This document shows positions 1 to 9,825 of a DNA stretch of 55,507 nt, one piece after another. The translations under genes were made by a program, and so were the position numbers. The stretch is from Sulfurimicrobium sp. (GTDB lineage: Bacteria; Pseudomonadota; Gammaproteobacteria; Burkholderiales; Sulfuricellaceae): NCBI GenBank assembly GCA_030652035.1, contig JAUSBJ010000006.1, positions 1 to 55,507 on the forward strand. Reading direction: 5' to 3'. How positions within the stretch are numbered: position 1 is the stretch's first letter; every line of letters starts with the position of its first letter. The notes below the pieces were generated by a model. The model was not told where the DNA came from, searched no databases, and saw only the letters and a list, made by a program, of their open reading frames with translations.

Positions 1-79
1 AGTTACTTCAACACCAAACCCAAGGGCCTAGCATCTCAGTTTACCCATCCGACAAGCGCTCACACTTATTGGCTGTATA

Positions 80-92
80 TTGTTAAAGAACG
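80..92 (-). promoter_or_regulatory. boxA antitermination element of an rRNA leader
   Basis: Read on the minus strand this is CGTTCTTTAACAA, close to the boxA consensus TGCTCTTTAACA of bacterial rRNA leaders, where NusB-S10 and other Nus factors load. It lies about 30-40 nt downstream of the strong minus-strand promoter at 128-155. Together they imply that a 16S rRNA gene begins just left of position 1. The rRNA gene itself is outside the window, so this is inferred from the leader. Confidence 0.7.
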
Positions 93-127
93 TTTACTTC
101 TCTTCCCCGCCGTAGCGAGAGGTGCGC

Positions 128-155
128 ATTATACAGACACCACACACCCTGTCAA
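128..155 (-). promoter_or_regulatory. Strong rRNA-type sigma-70 promoter
   Basis: On the minus strand there is a perfect -35 TTGACA (150-155), a 16-bp spacer and a perfect -10 TATAAT (128-133). It is followed by a GC-rich discriminator (GCGCACC), typical of stringently controlled stable-RNA promoters, and preceded by an A/T-rich stretch around 156-172 that could serve as an UP element. The boxA downstream supports an rRNA operon promoter reading out of the window to the left. Confidence 0.75.
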
Positions 156-226
156 ACATTTTTTAAAACACTAGACCGCATCTCGTTTTACTTATTACCA
201 CCATTGACCAGTCTCCTGGATTTGGT

Positions 227-303
<77 letters not shown>

Positions 304-315
304 CCGAGAAGAAGA

Positions 316-345
316 ACTATAGCAAAACACCACATAGGCCGTCAA
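316..345 (-). promoter_or_regulatory. Probable promoter of the initiator tRNA
   Basis: On the minus strand TTGACG (340-345) and TATAGT (316-321) are separated by 18 bp. The -10 ends 12 bp before the 5' end of the tRNA-fMet, which fits a short tRNA leader. It sits between the zwf stop and the tRNA, so the tRNA need not depend on zwf transcription. Confidence 0.55.
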
Positions 346-378
346 GTTTATTAGCTGCGCCCCATATGAACTTCATTG

Positions 379-1863
379 CTACAACTCATTGCGCCATTCC
401 TGATCTTCGCTATCAAACAAGCGGTTAGCCTCGTGCAGCCCCCAACTACCTGCCGCATAGGTATGAATGAATTCCCGTTCCTGTTCCCAATATTTCAGAA
501 TAGGGTCGACTACCCTCCATGACCATTCCACCTCATCAAAACGAATAAACAGGGTGCGGTCGCCCTCTATCACATCGAGCAGCAATGCCTCGTAGGCATC
601 CAGAGGAGCTTCATGCGCCTTACGGTAGGAAGCATTCATCTGAATGACGCGCGTATCCATTCCCAGGCCGGGCTGCTTTACATGGATCTCCATATGCATA
701 CTTTCCGAGGGCTGTATCGATAGTAGCACCCAGTTTGGCTCTATGGTTTCAATTGTGGTTTCACGAAATAGCTGCTGTGGTGGATGGCGGAAGCGAATGG
801 CAATCATTGACATTGATTTAGGCATGCGTTTTCCGGTCCGCAGATAGAACGGCACACCGCGCCAGCGCCAGTTGTCAATATAAAACTTGGCAGCAACAAA
901 GGTTTCTGTGGCGGAGTTGTGCTCCACCCCCTTCTCCTGCTGATACCCTTGAACAGGCTCCCCATTGACGAAACCGGATGAGTATTGGGCACGAAATGCG
1001 TGCGCATGAATCGCGCGTTTGGGAATGGGTCGAATTGACCTCAACACCTTGACCTTTTCATCCCTCAAAGCATCCGCCTCCAATTCCGGTGGCGGCTCCA
1101 TCGCCACCACTGTAAGGAGTTGCATAAGGTGGTTCTGCAACATATCGCGCAAGGCTCCCGCCTTGTCATAATAATCTGCGCGATTTTCGATGCCAACATC
1201 CTCGGCCACCGTTATTTGCACATGGTCGATGAAATTGCGGTTCCATAATGGCTCGATCAGCGTATTTGCGAAGCGGAATACCAGCAAATTCTGCACCGTC
1301 TCCTTGCCGAGGTAATGATCGATGCGGAAAATCTGCTCCTCATCGAAATGGCGGTGCAACAGCTCATTGAGCATGCGCGCACTCTCGATGTCCTCACCAA
1401 AGGGCTTTTCCACTACCATGCGATGCAAGCCGCGCGGCTTGTTGAGTCCAACCAGGTCGAGATTATTGATGACAGCGCTGAACTCGGTGGGTTTGATGGC
1501 GAGATAAAACACCACATGTGAGCACACCCCGCCCTTCTGACGGCTGATTTCTTGCTGGAGACGGCGGTAGGCTTCCACATCATGAAGCTCACCCTTAACA
1601 TAACTGAAGCGGGCGGCGAAACGCTTGAACAACCCTTCATCGAAAAGCTCGCCGAGTTTGTTCTGCAAACTCAACCTCATGTGCTCCAACCATTCATCCT
1701 GCCCCCATTCTCGGCGCGAGAAAGCGATGAAAGTCATGTTCTCCGGCATGCGAAGCTTTTGTTCCAAGTGGTATAGCGCTGGCAATAGCTTGTTCGACGA
1801 AAGGTTTCCAGTAGCGCCGAAAATGACAAAGCTGCAAGGATGAAGCTTGTGATCCAGGCTCAT
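379..1863 (-). CDS. zwf: Glucose-6-phosphate 1-dehydrogenase
   Basis: Oxidises glucose 6-phosphate to 6-phosphogluconolactone with reduction of NADP(+), the first step of the oxidative pentose phosphate pathway, in the cytoplasm. The 494-residue length is normal for the family. The N-terminal Rossmann motif GATGNLSS (about residues 16-23) and the substrate-binding/catalytic signature RIDHYLGKE (about 179-187, catalytic His in the HYLGKE segment) are intact. Its ATG overlaps the stop codon of the upstream gnd by 4 nt (ATGA), so the two are translationally coupled and supply NADPH and pentoses together. No lactonase (pgl) gene is adjacent. Confidence 0.97.
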   Translation of the reverse strand: MSLDHKLHPCSFVIFGATGNLSSNKLLPALYHLEQKLRMPENMTFIAFSRREWGQDEWLEHMRLSLQNKLGELFDEGLFKRFAARFSYVKGELHDVEAYRRLQQEISRQKGGVCSHVVFYLAIKPTEFSAVINNLDLVGLNKPRGLHRMVVEKPFGEDIESARMLNELLHRHFDEEQIFRIDHYLGKETVQNLLVFRFANTLIEPLWNRNFIDHVQITVAEDVGIENRADYYDKAGALRDMLQNHLMQLLTVVAMEPPPELEADALRDEKVKVLRSIRPIPKRAIHAHAFRAQYSSGFVNGEPVQGYQQEKGVEHNSATETFVAAKFYIDNWRWRGVPFYLRTGKRMPKSMSMIAIRFRHPPQQLFRETTIETIEPNWVLLSIQPSESMHMEIHVKQPGLGMDTRVIQMNASYRKAHEAPLDAYEALLLDVIEGDRTLFIRFDEVEWSWRVVDPILKYWEQEREFIHTYAAGSWGLHEANRLFDSEDQEWRNEL

Positions 1864-2780
1864 TTTGCACCCTCTTTGATGGCATGCCCGCCAAATCCCT
1901 TACGCATCATGGCCAGCATTCTTGCGGGGAAATCATTGCTCCCCTGAGAAGCGAAACGCATCATCAAGGCAAGGCTCATTACTGGCGCAGGCACGCCCTG
2001 CTCGATAGCTTCGAATGCCGTCCAGCGCCCTTCGCCGGAATCCGATACAAATGGCGCGATAGCGCCTAGATCCTGATCCTGCTGCAAGAAATCCGCGCTC
2101 AGATCGAGCAGCCAGGAACGCACCACGCTACCATGACGCCACATCTCGGCGATTGCTGCCAGATCCAGATCAAACTCCTGCTTGCCCTTCATCAGGGCAA
2201 ATCCTTCTGCAAAGGCCTGCATCATTCCATACTCGATGCCATTGTGGATCATCTTCACAAAATGACCGGCGCCGGCGGGCCCACAGTGCAGCCAGCCTTT
2301 GTCTGGGGCTGGTGCAAGAATTTTCAGATAGGGTTCGAGCTGCTTTACTGCACCAGGCTCACCCCCAACCATCATGGCGTAACCATTCTGCAGGCCCCAT
2401 ACTCCGCCGGACACGCCCACATCCACAAACTGAATTCCCCATGCCTCAAGATCACGGGCACGGCGCTGACTGTCTTTGTAAAATGCATTGGCGCCATCCA
2501 CCACGATATCACCCGCACCCAGCATCGGGGTCAGCCCCTCCAATGTCTGCTGTGTTGCATCACCAGCCGGTAGCATAAGCCAGATGATACGTGGCCCGTC
2601 ACCCAGGGAATCAACTAGTTGTTGCAGCGTTTCGACAGCGACAAGGCCCGTCTCCCCCGCCAGTTGCTGTGTCACCGCAAAGTTACGATTATGCGCCACC
2701 ACCTCGGCACCACCCTGCCGCAAACGTCGCGCCATATTCCCGCCCATGCGCCCAAGACCAACCATTGCAATTTTTTTCAT
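1860..2780 (-). CDS. gnd: 6-phosphogluconate dehydrogenase, decarboxylating (short form)
   Basis: Converts 6-phosphogluconate to ribulose 5-phosphate and CO2. At 306 residues it belongs to the short GndA/YqeC-like class rather than the ~470-residue Gnd; short enzymes are often NAD(+)-preferring, which cannot be decided here. Visible motifs are the N-terminal Rossmann GLGRMG (about residues 8-13), VSGGVWG near 120, and the catalytic [14 protein letters not shown] segment (Lys and Asn, about 172-185). A ribosome-binding GGGAG lies 5-6 nt before the ATG. It is the first gene of a two-gene operon with zwf. Confidence 0.94.
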   Translation of the reverse strand: MKKIAMVGLGRMGGNMARRLRQGGAEVVAHNRNFAVTQQLAGETGLVAVETLQQLVDSLGDGPRIIWLMLPAGDATQQTLEGLTPMLGAGDIVVDGANAFYKDSQRRARDLEAWGIQFVDVGVSGGVWGLQNGYAMMVGGEPGAVKQLEPYLKILAPAPDKGWLHCGPAGAGHFVKMIHNGIEYGMMQAFAEGFALMKGKQEFDLDLAAIAEMWRHGSVVRSWLLDLSADFLQQDQDLGAIAPFVSDSGEGRWTAFEAIEQGVPAPVMSLALMMRFASQGSNDFPARMLAMMRKGFGGHAIKEGAK

Positions 2781-3146
2781 ATTTACTCCCGGACATTTAA
2801 TCCATTGTATTTGTAGATATTTACAACCATAAGCCTCAAGACATAACTGCTTAATAATTACGGCGCCATCACAATCAGAGTTGCTAATGCAAAATCAATC
2901 AGATTCCGCCCCGCCCTCTTTCTCGTTGCATTGTACTGTCCCGTCTTGAGCTTGAGCGGGTTATCACGCATTATTAGAAGTTCACGAATCGACCGAACAT
3001 CTTTCGGCAGCGGATACATTAATACAGCACATATACCGTTTGGAAATTTTTGTTATACCGGGCGCGATGTGGCCACCCAAAAATAAAACAGCAGGTTAAA
3101 GCATTCCCCTACTATAAAATTTAGCCGAAAAAAACAGGAACTTATC
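2781..3146. other. Divergent intergenic region between gnd and glgA
   Basis: 366 bp without a convincing gene. It must hold promoters for gnd (left) and glgA (right). A TATAAA hexamer at 3113-3118 lies 28 bp before the glgA start and an AGGAAC ribosome site precedes its ATG, but no good -35 partner is seen. No terminator, tRNA or riboswitch was recognised. Confidence 0.6.
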
Positions 3147-4622
3147 ATGCCACTTAATCAAACACTCAAAATTCTGTTTATCACACCTGAAATAACGCCT
3201 TTGCTCAAAACTGGCGGCCTTGCTGACGTTAGCGCAGCACTCCCTGCCGCATTGCGCGAACACCAGGTTGATGTTCGAGTGCTTCTGCCTGGCTATCCCA
3301 GAGTCATGGACCATCTCGATGACAAACGATCGATCGCCATCCTGACAGCTCCAGGGGTGCATGGCGAAATTAGGATTTTGGGAGCTGAATTGCCGGGAAG
3401 CGGCGTGCCGTTGCTGGTGATTGATTATCCCTTATTCTATGAACGTGATGGCGGCCCCTATATTGACCATAATGGCCATGATTGGGTTGATAACGCACAG
3501 CGCTTTGCACTGCTTTCCAGAGTGGGCGCCATACTCGGCAGCTCAATGAGTCCGCTGGACTGGCGCCCGGACATTGTGCAATGTAACGATTGGCAAAGTG
3601 GCTTGACGCCAGCCTATCTGCACTTCAGCCCGGAGCCAAGTGCCGCCACTATCATGACTATTCACAACATGGCATTTCAGGGCACCTTCCCGTCTGCGCT
3701 GACCATACCTCTCGGCCTACCTGCATCAAGCTATGACATCAACGGCGTGGAATATTTTGGACAGCTCTCATTCCTGAAAGCCGGGTTGTTTTACGCCAAT
3801 CACATTACGACTGTAAGCCCCACCTATGCTGAAGAAATCCAGCAGGAGCCGCTTGGGTTCGGCATGCAAGGATTGCTGGCTCATCGTTATCTGGATCTCA
3901 CCGGCATCGTCAATGGCATTGATGGCCACGAATGGAACCCGGCCACGGATAAACTGCTGGCTCACAACTACAGCGCCGACAATCTGGCCGGGAAAGCCGC
4001 CAACAAGCGCGCTTTGCAGCACAAACTCGGTCTGACTGAAAATCCGGACATTCCATTGCTGGGCGTAATCAGCCGCCTGACACATCAGAAGGGGCTTGAC
4101 CTGTTGCCAGCCATCGCACCCTTCCTGCTTGAATACCCGGTGCAAATTGTCATACTGGGCAGCGGAGAAGCAGGGCTGGAGGAATCTTTCCTGCATCTTG
4201 CCCAAAGCCATCCGGATCAGGTTGCCGCGGTCATCGGATTTAACGAGACGCTTTCCCACCAGATTGAGGCAGGCGCAGATATTTTCCTCATGCCCTCACG
4301 CTTTGAACCTTGCGGCCTGAACCAGATGTACAGTCAGTGCTACGGCACGCCACCGATTGTGCATGCAACTGGAGGACTGGTTGACACTGTGGTGGACGCC
4401 ACACCTGAGAACATCACCAATGGCACAGCCACTGGCTTCATCTTCAGGCACACGACCACGCATGGCCTGAATGAGTGCATCCACCGCGCGCTGGACCTTT
4501 TCCGGGACCAACCCGACATCTGGCGCAAGATACAGGCAAACGGTATGCGCCGCGACTTTAGTTGGAACAGAAGTGCCGAGGAGTACATGGCACTTTACGA
4601 AATGATTCTAAAAAGTACCTGA
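3147..4622 (+). CDS. glgA: Glycogen synthase (ADP-glucose type)
   Basis: Transfers glucose from ADP-glucose to the growing alpha-1,4-glucan (family GT5). The 491-residue length matches bacterial GlgA. The N-terminal ADP-glucose binding signature KTGGLADV is at about residues 21-28. The C-terminal GT-B domain shows the catalytic-site segment with ISRLTHQKG (about 307) and the ExxE-type region SRFEPCGLNQ (about 385), followed by GTPPIVHATGGLVDTV. It converges on glgP with only 7 bp between stop codons and no obvious terminator, so glycogen synthesis and phosphorolysis genes are paired but transcribed separately. Confidence 0.97.
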   Translation: MPLNQTLKILFITPEITPLLKTGGLADVSAALPAALREHQVDVRVLLPGYPRVMDHLDDKRSIAILTAPGVHGEIRILGAELPGSGVPLLVIDYPLFYERDGGPYIDHNGHDWVDNAQRFALLSRVGAILGSSMSPLDWRPDIVQCNDWQSGLTPAYLHFSPEPSAATIMTIHNMAFQGTFPSALTIPLGLPASSYDINGVEYFGQLSFLKAGLFYANHITTVSPTYAEEIQQEPLGFGMQGLLAHRYLDLTGIVNGIDGHEWNPATDKLLAHNYSADNLAGKAANKRALQHKLGLTENPDIPLLGVISRLTHQKGLDLLPAIAPFLLEYPVQIVILGSGEAGLEESFLHLAQSHPDQVAAVIGFNETLSHQIEAGADIFLMPSRFEPCGLNQMYSQCYGTPPIVHATGGLVDTVVDATPENITNGTATGFIFRHTTTHGLNECIHRALDLFRDQPDIWRKIQANGMRRDFSWNRSAEEYMALYEMILKST

Positions 4623-4629
4623 ACACGCC

Positions 4630-7191
4630 TTAGAGCCACTGCATCAAGCCCATCTCCAGAGGGTGGGTCAACAACGCATGGGAGGGATAGACCCTGATTT
4701 TGTAATCTAGCCTTCCGCATAAATCGGGGGACAGATCGAGCGCAAATAGATGCTCCTTGCCATCTGCACTCATAGCAAAAAAACTGAAATTGAAATGTAG
4801 GTAATCCTGCCCATCCCGCTTGGAAGAACGACGAATCAACAATTCAACCACGACATCCTCTGGTGCAAGACCATTCATGTTAAGTGCCGTTTCCAAGCGC
4901 ACAACCGCACCAAAGCGGATTCGCTTCAATGGAGTATCCACCCGGCGCAACACTAGACCATGCCAAGCAGATCGGATTTTCCTTTTCCATTCGGAAAGTT
5001 GCTTTGCCCCGGCAAAACCATCCTGCTCATAACGCCGCCCCTGCTGGCTGGCAGGAACGTAAAACTTGGAAACGTACTCACCCACCATTCGACACGAATT
5101 AAAGCGCGGCAGAATGGTCGCCATGGAACGCTTTGACATCTTCACCCATTCTGGCGAGTAGCCCATTTTGCCACTTTCGTAATAGCTTGGAATAACCTTA
5201 TCCTGAAGAATCTCATAGAGGGTCTGAGCTTCTTCCTTGTCGCGCCGATAGGATTCCATCCAGGTCGGCGCTGGCTTGATTGCCCAGCCATTGGTACCAT
5301 CATAGCCCTCGCCCCACCAGCCATCGAGTACGGAAAGATTGATCGCGCCGTTCATAGCGGCCTTCATGCCCGAGGTGCCGCTGGCCTCGAGCGGATAAAC
5401 CGGATTGTTGAGCCACACATCCACTCCTGAAACCAGACGTCTTGCCAGGCCGAGGTCGTAGCCTTCCACCAGCATGACCTTGCCCTCAAACTCAGGCATA
5501 TTGGCTACCCCCTGAATCTGACGGATCAGATCCTGGCCAGGCTGATCTGCGGGATGAGCCTTGCCAGCAAAAAGGAATAGTACGGGCCGCTCTTCGTTGG
5601 AAATAATCTCCTTAAACCATTCAAGATTTTCGAACAGCAAGGTGGCACGCTTGTAAGTGGCAAAGCGACGGGCAAAACCGATGGTCAGGACATTGGGGTT
5701 ATAACTATCCACAAATTTCAGCATGCGGTCCAGATGGGATTCACTGCCATGGCTACGAAAATGCTGAGCGCTCTTACGAAAATGTATCAACTGAAGCATC
5801 TGGGATTTGAGTGACTGGCGCACACTCCAGAACAACTGGTCAGGAATCTCATCGATCCGGTTCCAGAAATCCGGCTCCGACATGCGATGTCGCCATTCAT
5901 AACCAAACACGTTGTCGAACAGATCAGCCCATTCCTGTGCCAAGAAGGTCGGCACATGCACCCCGTTGGTGACATAAGCCATAGGATTTTCCTCCGGCAG
6001 AACCTCCGGCCACAACGCAGAGCAGATGCGTGAGGACACACTGCCGTGTATCCTGCTCACTCCATTTTGGTGGCGAGAGCCGCGGATCGCCAATGCTGTC
6101 ATATTGAATTCTGGGCTTTCCGGAGTCAGGCCCAGTTGCATCACATCACCCACGCTGATATCGATGCTTTGGCAAAAATGTTGAAAATATTCGGCAATCA
6201 TGCCATCCGAGAAATGATCATGCCCAGCAGGGACTGGCGTATGTGTCGTAAATACCGTATTGACTGCGACCGCTTCCAGGGCACTGGTAAAGTCCAGTTG
6301 ATGCTCAGCCATTAACTGACGCACACGTTCCAGGATCAGGAATGCCGCATGGCCTTCGTTAATATGCCAGACCGTGGGCTTGATACCCAAGGCTTGCAAT
6401 GCCCTTACGCCACCGATGCCAAGTATGATTTCCTGCTTCAAGCGCAGGGTACGGTCGCCGCCATAGAGCTGATGGGCAATATTGCGGTCATCGGCAGAAT
6501 TCTCCTCCAGATCAGTATCCAGCAGATACAGGCGAACGTGTCCCACAATGGCCTGCCAGACTTTGACCACCACTTGTCGCCCAGGCAATTCGACCTTCAG
6601 GTGAATTTCACCACCATCATCCCGCAGCGCAGGCGTAACGGGCAGTTCGTTGAAATCTGAATCCGCATAGGAAGCGATCTGCTTGCCGCCATCGCATTCA
6701 ATGGTCTGAAAAAAATACCCTTGGCGATACAGCAGGCCCACCGCCACGAATGGCACGCGCATATCGCTGGCAGCCTTGCAGTGATCGCCGGCCAGAATAC
6801 CAAGGCCACCTGAATATATGGGAAAGCTCTCGTGAAACCCGAACTCGGCGCAGAAATAGGCCACCAGATCGTGGTCATGGAGCTCGTTCTCCCCATTGCG
6901 GCGCACCAATTCATGATGATACGTATCATAGGCAGACAGAACACGATTATAAGTCGCCAAAAAAACCTGATCTTCCACCGCATCCAGCAAACGCTTCTCG
7001 TCCACGCGCCGCAGAAAGACTTTAGGATTATGTCCCACCGCATCCCACAAACCTGGATGCAGGCGCGCAAAGAGCGTGCGTGTCGGCTTGTCCCAGCTAT
7101 ACCATAAGTTATTGGCAAGCTCCTCCAGCCGGATCAGCTTGCGTGGAATCTTGGGATTGACTTCAAGTGTGAACGTGGTGCCCTGTTTCAT
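4630..7191 (-). CDS. glgP: Alpha-glucan (glycogen) phosphorylase
   Basis: Releases glucose 1-phosphate from glycogen or maltodextrin by phosphorolysis using pyridoxal phosphate (family GT35). The 853 residues and the N-terminal sequence (PRKLIRLEELANNLWYSW) fit the 'alpha-glucan phosphorylase' subfamily (TIGR02094-like) rather than E. coli GlgP/MalP. The PLP-lysine motif GTSGMKAAMNG is present with Lys near residue 609, followed by LDGWWGEGYDG. GGLGILAGDH (about 128-137) is the conserved N-terminal motif. Glycogen branching and debranching genes are not in the window. Confidence 0.96.
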   Translation of the reverse strand: MKQGTTFTLEVNPKIPRKLIRLEELANNLWYSWDKPTRTLFARLHPGLWDAVGHNPKVFLRRVDEKRLLDAVEDQVFLATYNRVLSAYDTYHHELVRRNGENELHDHDLVAYFCAEFGFHESFPIYSGGLGILAGDHCKAASDMRVPFVAVGLLYRQGYFFQTIECDGGKQIASYADSDFNELPVTPALRDDGGEIHLKVELPGRQVVVKVWQAIVGHVRLYLLDTDLEENSADDRNIAHQLYGGDRTLRLKQEIILGIGGVRALQALGIKPTVWHINEGHAAFLILERVRQLMAEHQLDFTSALEAVAVNTVFTTHTPVPAGHDHFSDGMIAEYFQHFCQSIDISVGDVMQLGLTPESPEFNMTALAIRGSRHQNGVSRIHGSVSSRICSALWPEVLPEENPMAYVTNGVHVPTFLAQEWADLFDNVFGYEWRHRMSEPDFWNRIDEIPDQLFWSVRQSLKSQMLQLIHFRKSAQHFRSHGSESHLDRMLKFVDSYNPNVLTIGFARRFATYKRATLLFENLEWFKEIISNEERPVLFLFAGKAHPADQPGQDLIRQIQGVANMPEFEGKVMLVEGYDLGLARRLVSGVDVWLNNPVYPLEASGTSGMKAAMNGAINLSVLDGWWGEGYDGTNGWAIKPAPTWMESYRRDKEEAQTLYEILQDKVIPSYYESGKMGYSPEWVKMSKRSMATILPRFNSCRMVGEYVSKFYVPASQQGRRYEQDGFAGAKQLSEWKRKIRSAWHGLVLRRVDTPLKRIRFGAVVRLETALNMNGLAPEDVVVELLIRRSSKRDGQDYLHFNFSFFAMSADGKEHLFALDLSPDLCGRLDYKIRVYPSHALLTHPLEMGLMQWL

Positions 7192-7250
7192 GAAAATCCT
7201 TTATCTGATGCGATCTGTCAGCTTAAATGCAGCAAATCCCATGCAACTCA

Positions 7251-7799
7251 CTACATCTTCATAAAATGCTCACGGTAATACTTCAGTTCGCTAATTGATT
7301 CATAAATATCCGCCAGCGCTTCGTGCCGGTTTTCTTTCTTGAAACCATCATAAAGCTCGGGCCGCCACCGGCGCGCCAACTCCTTGATTGTGCTCACATC
7401 CAGGTTGCGGTAGTGGAAGTAGGTTTCAAGTTTGGGCATATACCTGGCGAGGAAACGCCGGTCCTGGCAAATGGAATTGCCGCACATCGGGGACTTACCC
7501 GCACCAACATGTTGCTGCAGAAAATCGATCATGAGCGCTTCCACCTCGGCATTACCCAGCAGTGATGCCTTAACCCTGTCGATCAAGCCAGACTTGCCAT
7601 GGGTTCCCTTGTTCCAGTTATCCATCCCGTCCAACACCTCATCAGATTGGTGCACCACCATCACGGGCGCTTCAGCAATCGTATTGAGCTGCGCATCTGT
7701 TACCACTAGTGCAACTTCAAGAATACTATCCGTTTCGGGACTAAGGCCGCTCATTTCCATATCCAGCCAGATCAGGTTCTGGTTGTTTTCTTGTGCCAT
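7251..7799 (-). CDS. orn: Oligoribonuclease
   Basis: 3'-5' exonuclease that degrades 2-5 nt RNA fragments and pGpG to mononucleotides, completing mRNA and c-di-GMP turnover. The 182-residue length is standard. DEDDh residues are visible: WLDMEMSGL (Asp13, Glu15), the central Asp in [14 protein letters not shown], and a C-terminal RHEALADI with His and Asp. It is transcribed away from the M48 protease gene; an orn/M48/cytochrome/rsgA neighbourhood is familiar in betaproteobacteria. Confidence 0.97.
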   Translation of the reverse strand: MAQENNQNLIWLDMEMSGLSPETDSILEVALVVTDAQLNTIAEAPVMVVHQSDEVLDGMDNWNKGTHGKSGLIDRVKASLLGNAEVEALMIDFLQQHVGAGKSPMCGNSICQDRRFLARYMPKLETYFHYRNLDVSTIKELARRWRPELYDGFKKENRHEALADIYESISELKYYREHFMKM

Positions 7800-7895
7800 A
7801 ATACTAATCCATTAAAATCAAGCCGCATATTGTGGCACGCTCCCAATCTCTCGTCACCCTTGTGCGCCCGAACCTGATGCGCTGGAATCTTTCCC

Positions 7896-9146
7896 ATGCC
7901 GGTTTTTACCCTGACTTTCATCCTTGTTCTGCTGCTTACCACGGCGACCCGGCTCTGGCTGGCCCGGCGTCATCTACGCCATATCCAGCTGAACCGCAAC
8001 ACTGTGCCACAGGATTTTGCTGACCGCATTACCCTGGAATCGCACCACAAGGCAGCAGATTACTCCAGCAGCAAAACTCGCCTCGGCATGTTGCATACCC
8101 TACTGGACGTATTTCTTTTGCTCGCCTTTACCCTTGGAGGGGGCATCCAGGCACTCACAGACTATTGGCAAAATATTGTTGGTGATGGTTTGTGGCGTGG
8201 AGTAGCACTTATTGTAAGCGTGCTCGTCATCTCCAGCTTGCTGGAAATACCACTCAGCTTGTATCGCACTTTTGTCATTGATGCACGGTTTGGTTTCAAC
8301 AAAATGACATATGGCCTATTTTTGGCGGATATGCTTAAACAAACACTACTCCTCTGTGCGCTCGGCATCCCACTGCTCCTCAGCGTGCTGTGGCTAATGG
8401 CGCAAATGGGCGAATACTGGTGGCTCTATGTTTGGTTTGCCTGGATGGGCTTTAATCTCCTGATCCTGACACTCTATCCCACCGTGATTGCGCCGCTGTT
8501 CAACAAATTCACCCCGCTGGATGATCAAGTGCTCGCCACACGCATTGAAACGTTGCTGCAAAAATGCGGCTTCAAATCCCAAGGCCTTTTCGTCATGGAT
8601 GGTTCAAAACGCAGCAGTCATGGAAACGCCTACTTCAGCGGATTGGGCGCTTCCAAGCGCATCGTATTTTTCGATACGCTGCTTACGCGTCTGAACAACG
8701 ATGAAATCGAAGCAGTACTGGCCCACGAACTGGGGCACTTCAAGCGTCGTCATGTCATCAAACGCATTTTTTCCATGTTTATTATCAGTCTGGCGGGTTT
8801 GTGGCTACTGGGCTGGCTTATGCCGCAGGCATGGTTTTATCATGACCTGGGCGTCATGACTCAGGGCACGGATACTGCATTATTGCTATTCATGCTGGTA
8901 AGTCCGGTTTTCACCTTCCTGTTTCACCCACTTTCCAGTCTCTTTTCGCGCAAGCATGAATTCGAAGCCGACCGCTACGCGGCAGAAAACGCCAGTGGTG
9001 AAGCCCTTATTCAGGCACTGGTCAAACTTTATACTGACAACGCAGCCACGCTTACGCCTGACCCGCTCCACTCGGTTTTTTATGATTCACATCCAGCCGC
9101 CACACAAAGGGTCGCACACCTGAGATCGCTCATCGGAAACAACTGA
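7896..9146 (+). CDS. M48 family (Ste24/CAAX-type) membrane metalloprotease
   Basis: An integral inner-membrane zinc metallopeptidase of 416 residues, the usual size for the Ste24/HtpX-like M48 family. The N-terminal half has several hydrophobic helices. The zinc motif HELGH lies near residue 276 within VLAHELGHFKRRH, two more helices follow (IIGLAGLWLLGWL-like and a second near 330), and the third ligand is in HEFEADRYA (about 353-361). Bacteria lack prenylated CAAX proteins, so the role is presumably turnover of membrane or envelope proteins; the physiological substrate is unknown. Confidence 0.93.
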   Translation: MPVFTLTFILVLLLTTATRLWLARRHLRHIQLNRNTVPQDFADRITLESHHKAADYSSSKTRLGMLHTLLDVFLLLAFTLGGGIQALTDYWQNIVGDGLWRGVALIVSVLVISSLLEIPLSLYRTFVIDARFGFNKMTYGLFLADMLKQTLLLCALGIPLLLSVLWLMAQMGEYWWLYVWFAWMGFNLLILTLYPTVIAPLFNKFTPLDDQVLATRIETLLQKCGFKSQGLFVMDGSKRSSHGNAYFSGLGASKRIVFFDTLLTRLNNDEIEAVLAHELGHFKRRHVIKRIFSMFIISLAGLWLLGWLMPQAWFYHDLGVMTQGTDTALLLFMLVSPVFTFLFHPLSSLFSRKHEFEADRYAAENASGEALIQALVKLYTDNAATLTPDPLHSVFYDSHPAATQRVAHLRSLIGNN

Positions 9147-9213
9147 TTTGCCACATACTTGAGTTATTTGTTAAAGTACTTCAACCCATCCTTAATTTAA
9201 AAGGGAGAACAAC

Positions 9214-9525
9214 ATGAAAGCTTTCCTCAGCAGCCTCAGTATCGCTTTGCTGCTAGCCACGCCAGCGATTGCAGAATCCATAGATAAAGGCGATGCAAAA
9301 ATTGGCAAAACACTGCACGACAAATCATGCATTGCCTGCCATGCATCAAAATTCGGCGATAACGGCAACAAGATCTACACCCGCGCCGACCGCAAGGCGA
9401 CCAACAAGCAACAACTGACAGCCCGTGTCAAAGCATGCAACAACAACGTTGGCGCAGGATGGTTTCCGGAAGAAGAAGCTCATGTCGCAGCCTATCTGAA
9501 CACCAGTTTTTATAATTTCAAGTGA
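9214..9525 (+). CDS. Small periplasmic c-type cytochrome
   Basis: 103 residues. A Sec signal peptide (about 1-20, ending PAIA|E) is followed by a single haem-binding CIACH (Cys39, Cys42, His43). It is a class I-like monohaem cytochrome, a probable periplasmic electron carrier. The mature sequence contains no methionine, so the sixth haem ligand cannot be the usual Met; a His in EEEAHVAAYLN is the obvious candidate. An extra Cys occurs in KACNNN. A purine-rich AAGGGAG site precedes the ATG. It stands alone between the M48 protease and a gene-poor stretch; the electron partner is not identifiable here. Confidence 0.9.
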   Translation: MKAFLSSLSIALLLATPAIAESIDKGDAKIGKTLHDKSCIACHASKFGDNGNKIYTRADRKATNKQQLTARVKACNNNVGAGWFPEEEAHVAAYLNTSFYNFK

Positions 9526-9825
9526 TTTGAACATGCCGTCAAAAGGCGCCATTCCGGTCACACGAAGGTTCTAGTGTTAAGAATTTGGCAAGAACGCTAG
9601 CAGTTTTTGGCAATATATTTGGTGAACCAAATACATGGCTACTAGGTTTAAGTTGATAGTTTCAGGGAGACTCGCCCGGAATGGGGACAAATAATCCTGC
9701 TATGGGTATGTCTATCCGTAGGCGGGTAAGCAGATTGCCAAAAATAACCAGCGGCAACAAACAGTTAAATAAAATCTCAAGTCAAAAAATACACCTGCAC
9801 ACTCGTGAGTGCGCAGGAACCCGAA
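9526..9825. other. Gene-poor intergenic region with an 18-bp palindrome
   Basis: About 300 bp between the cytochrome and the small protein at 9826. Frames here show no recognisable protein. The one clear structure is a perfect inverted repeat TATTTGGT-GA-ACCAAATA at 9616-9633, dyad-shaped like an operator or protein-binding site. It is too far from either neighbour's start to assign. Confidence 0.5.
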
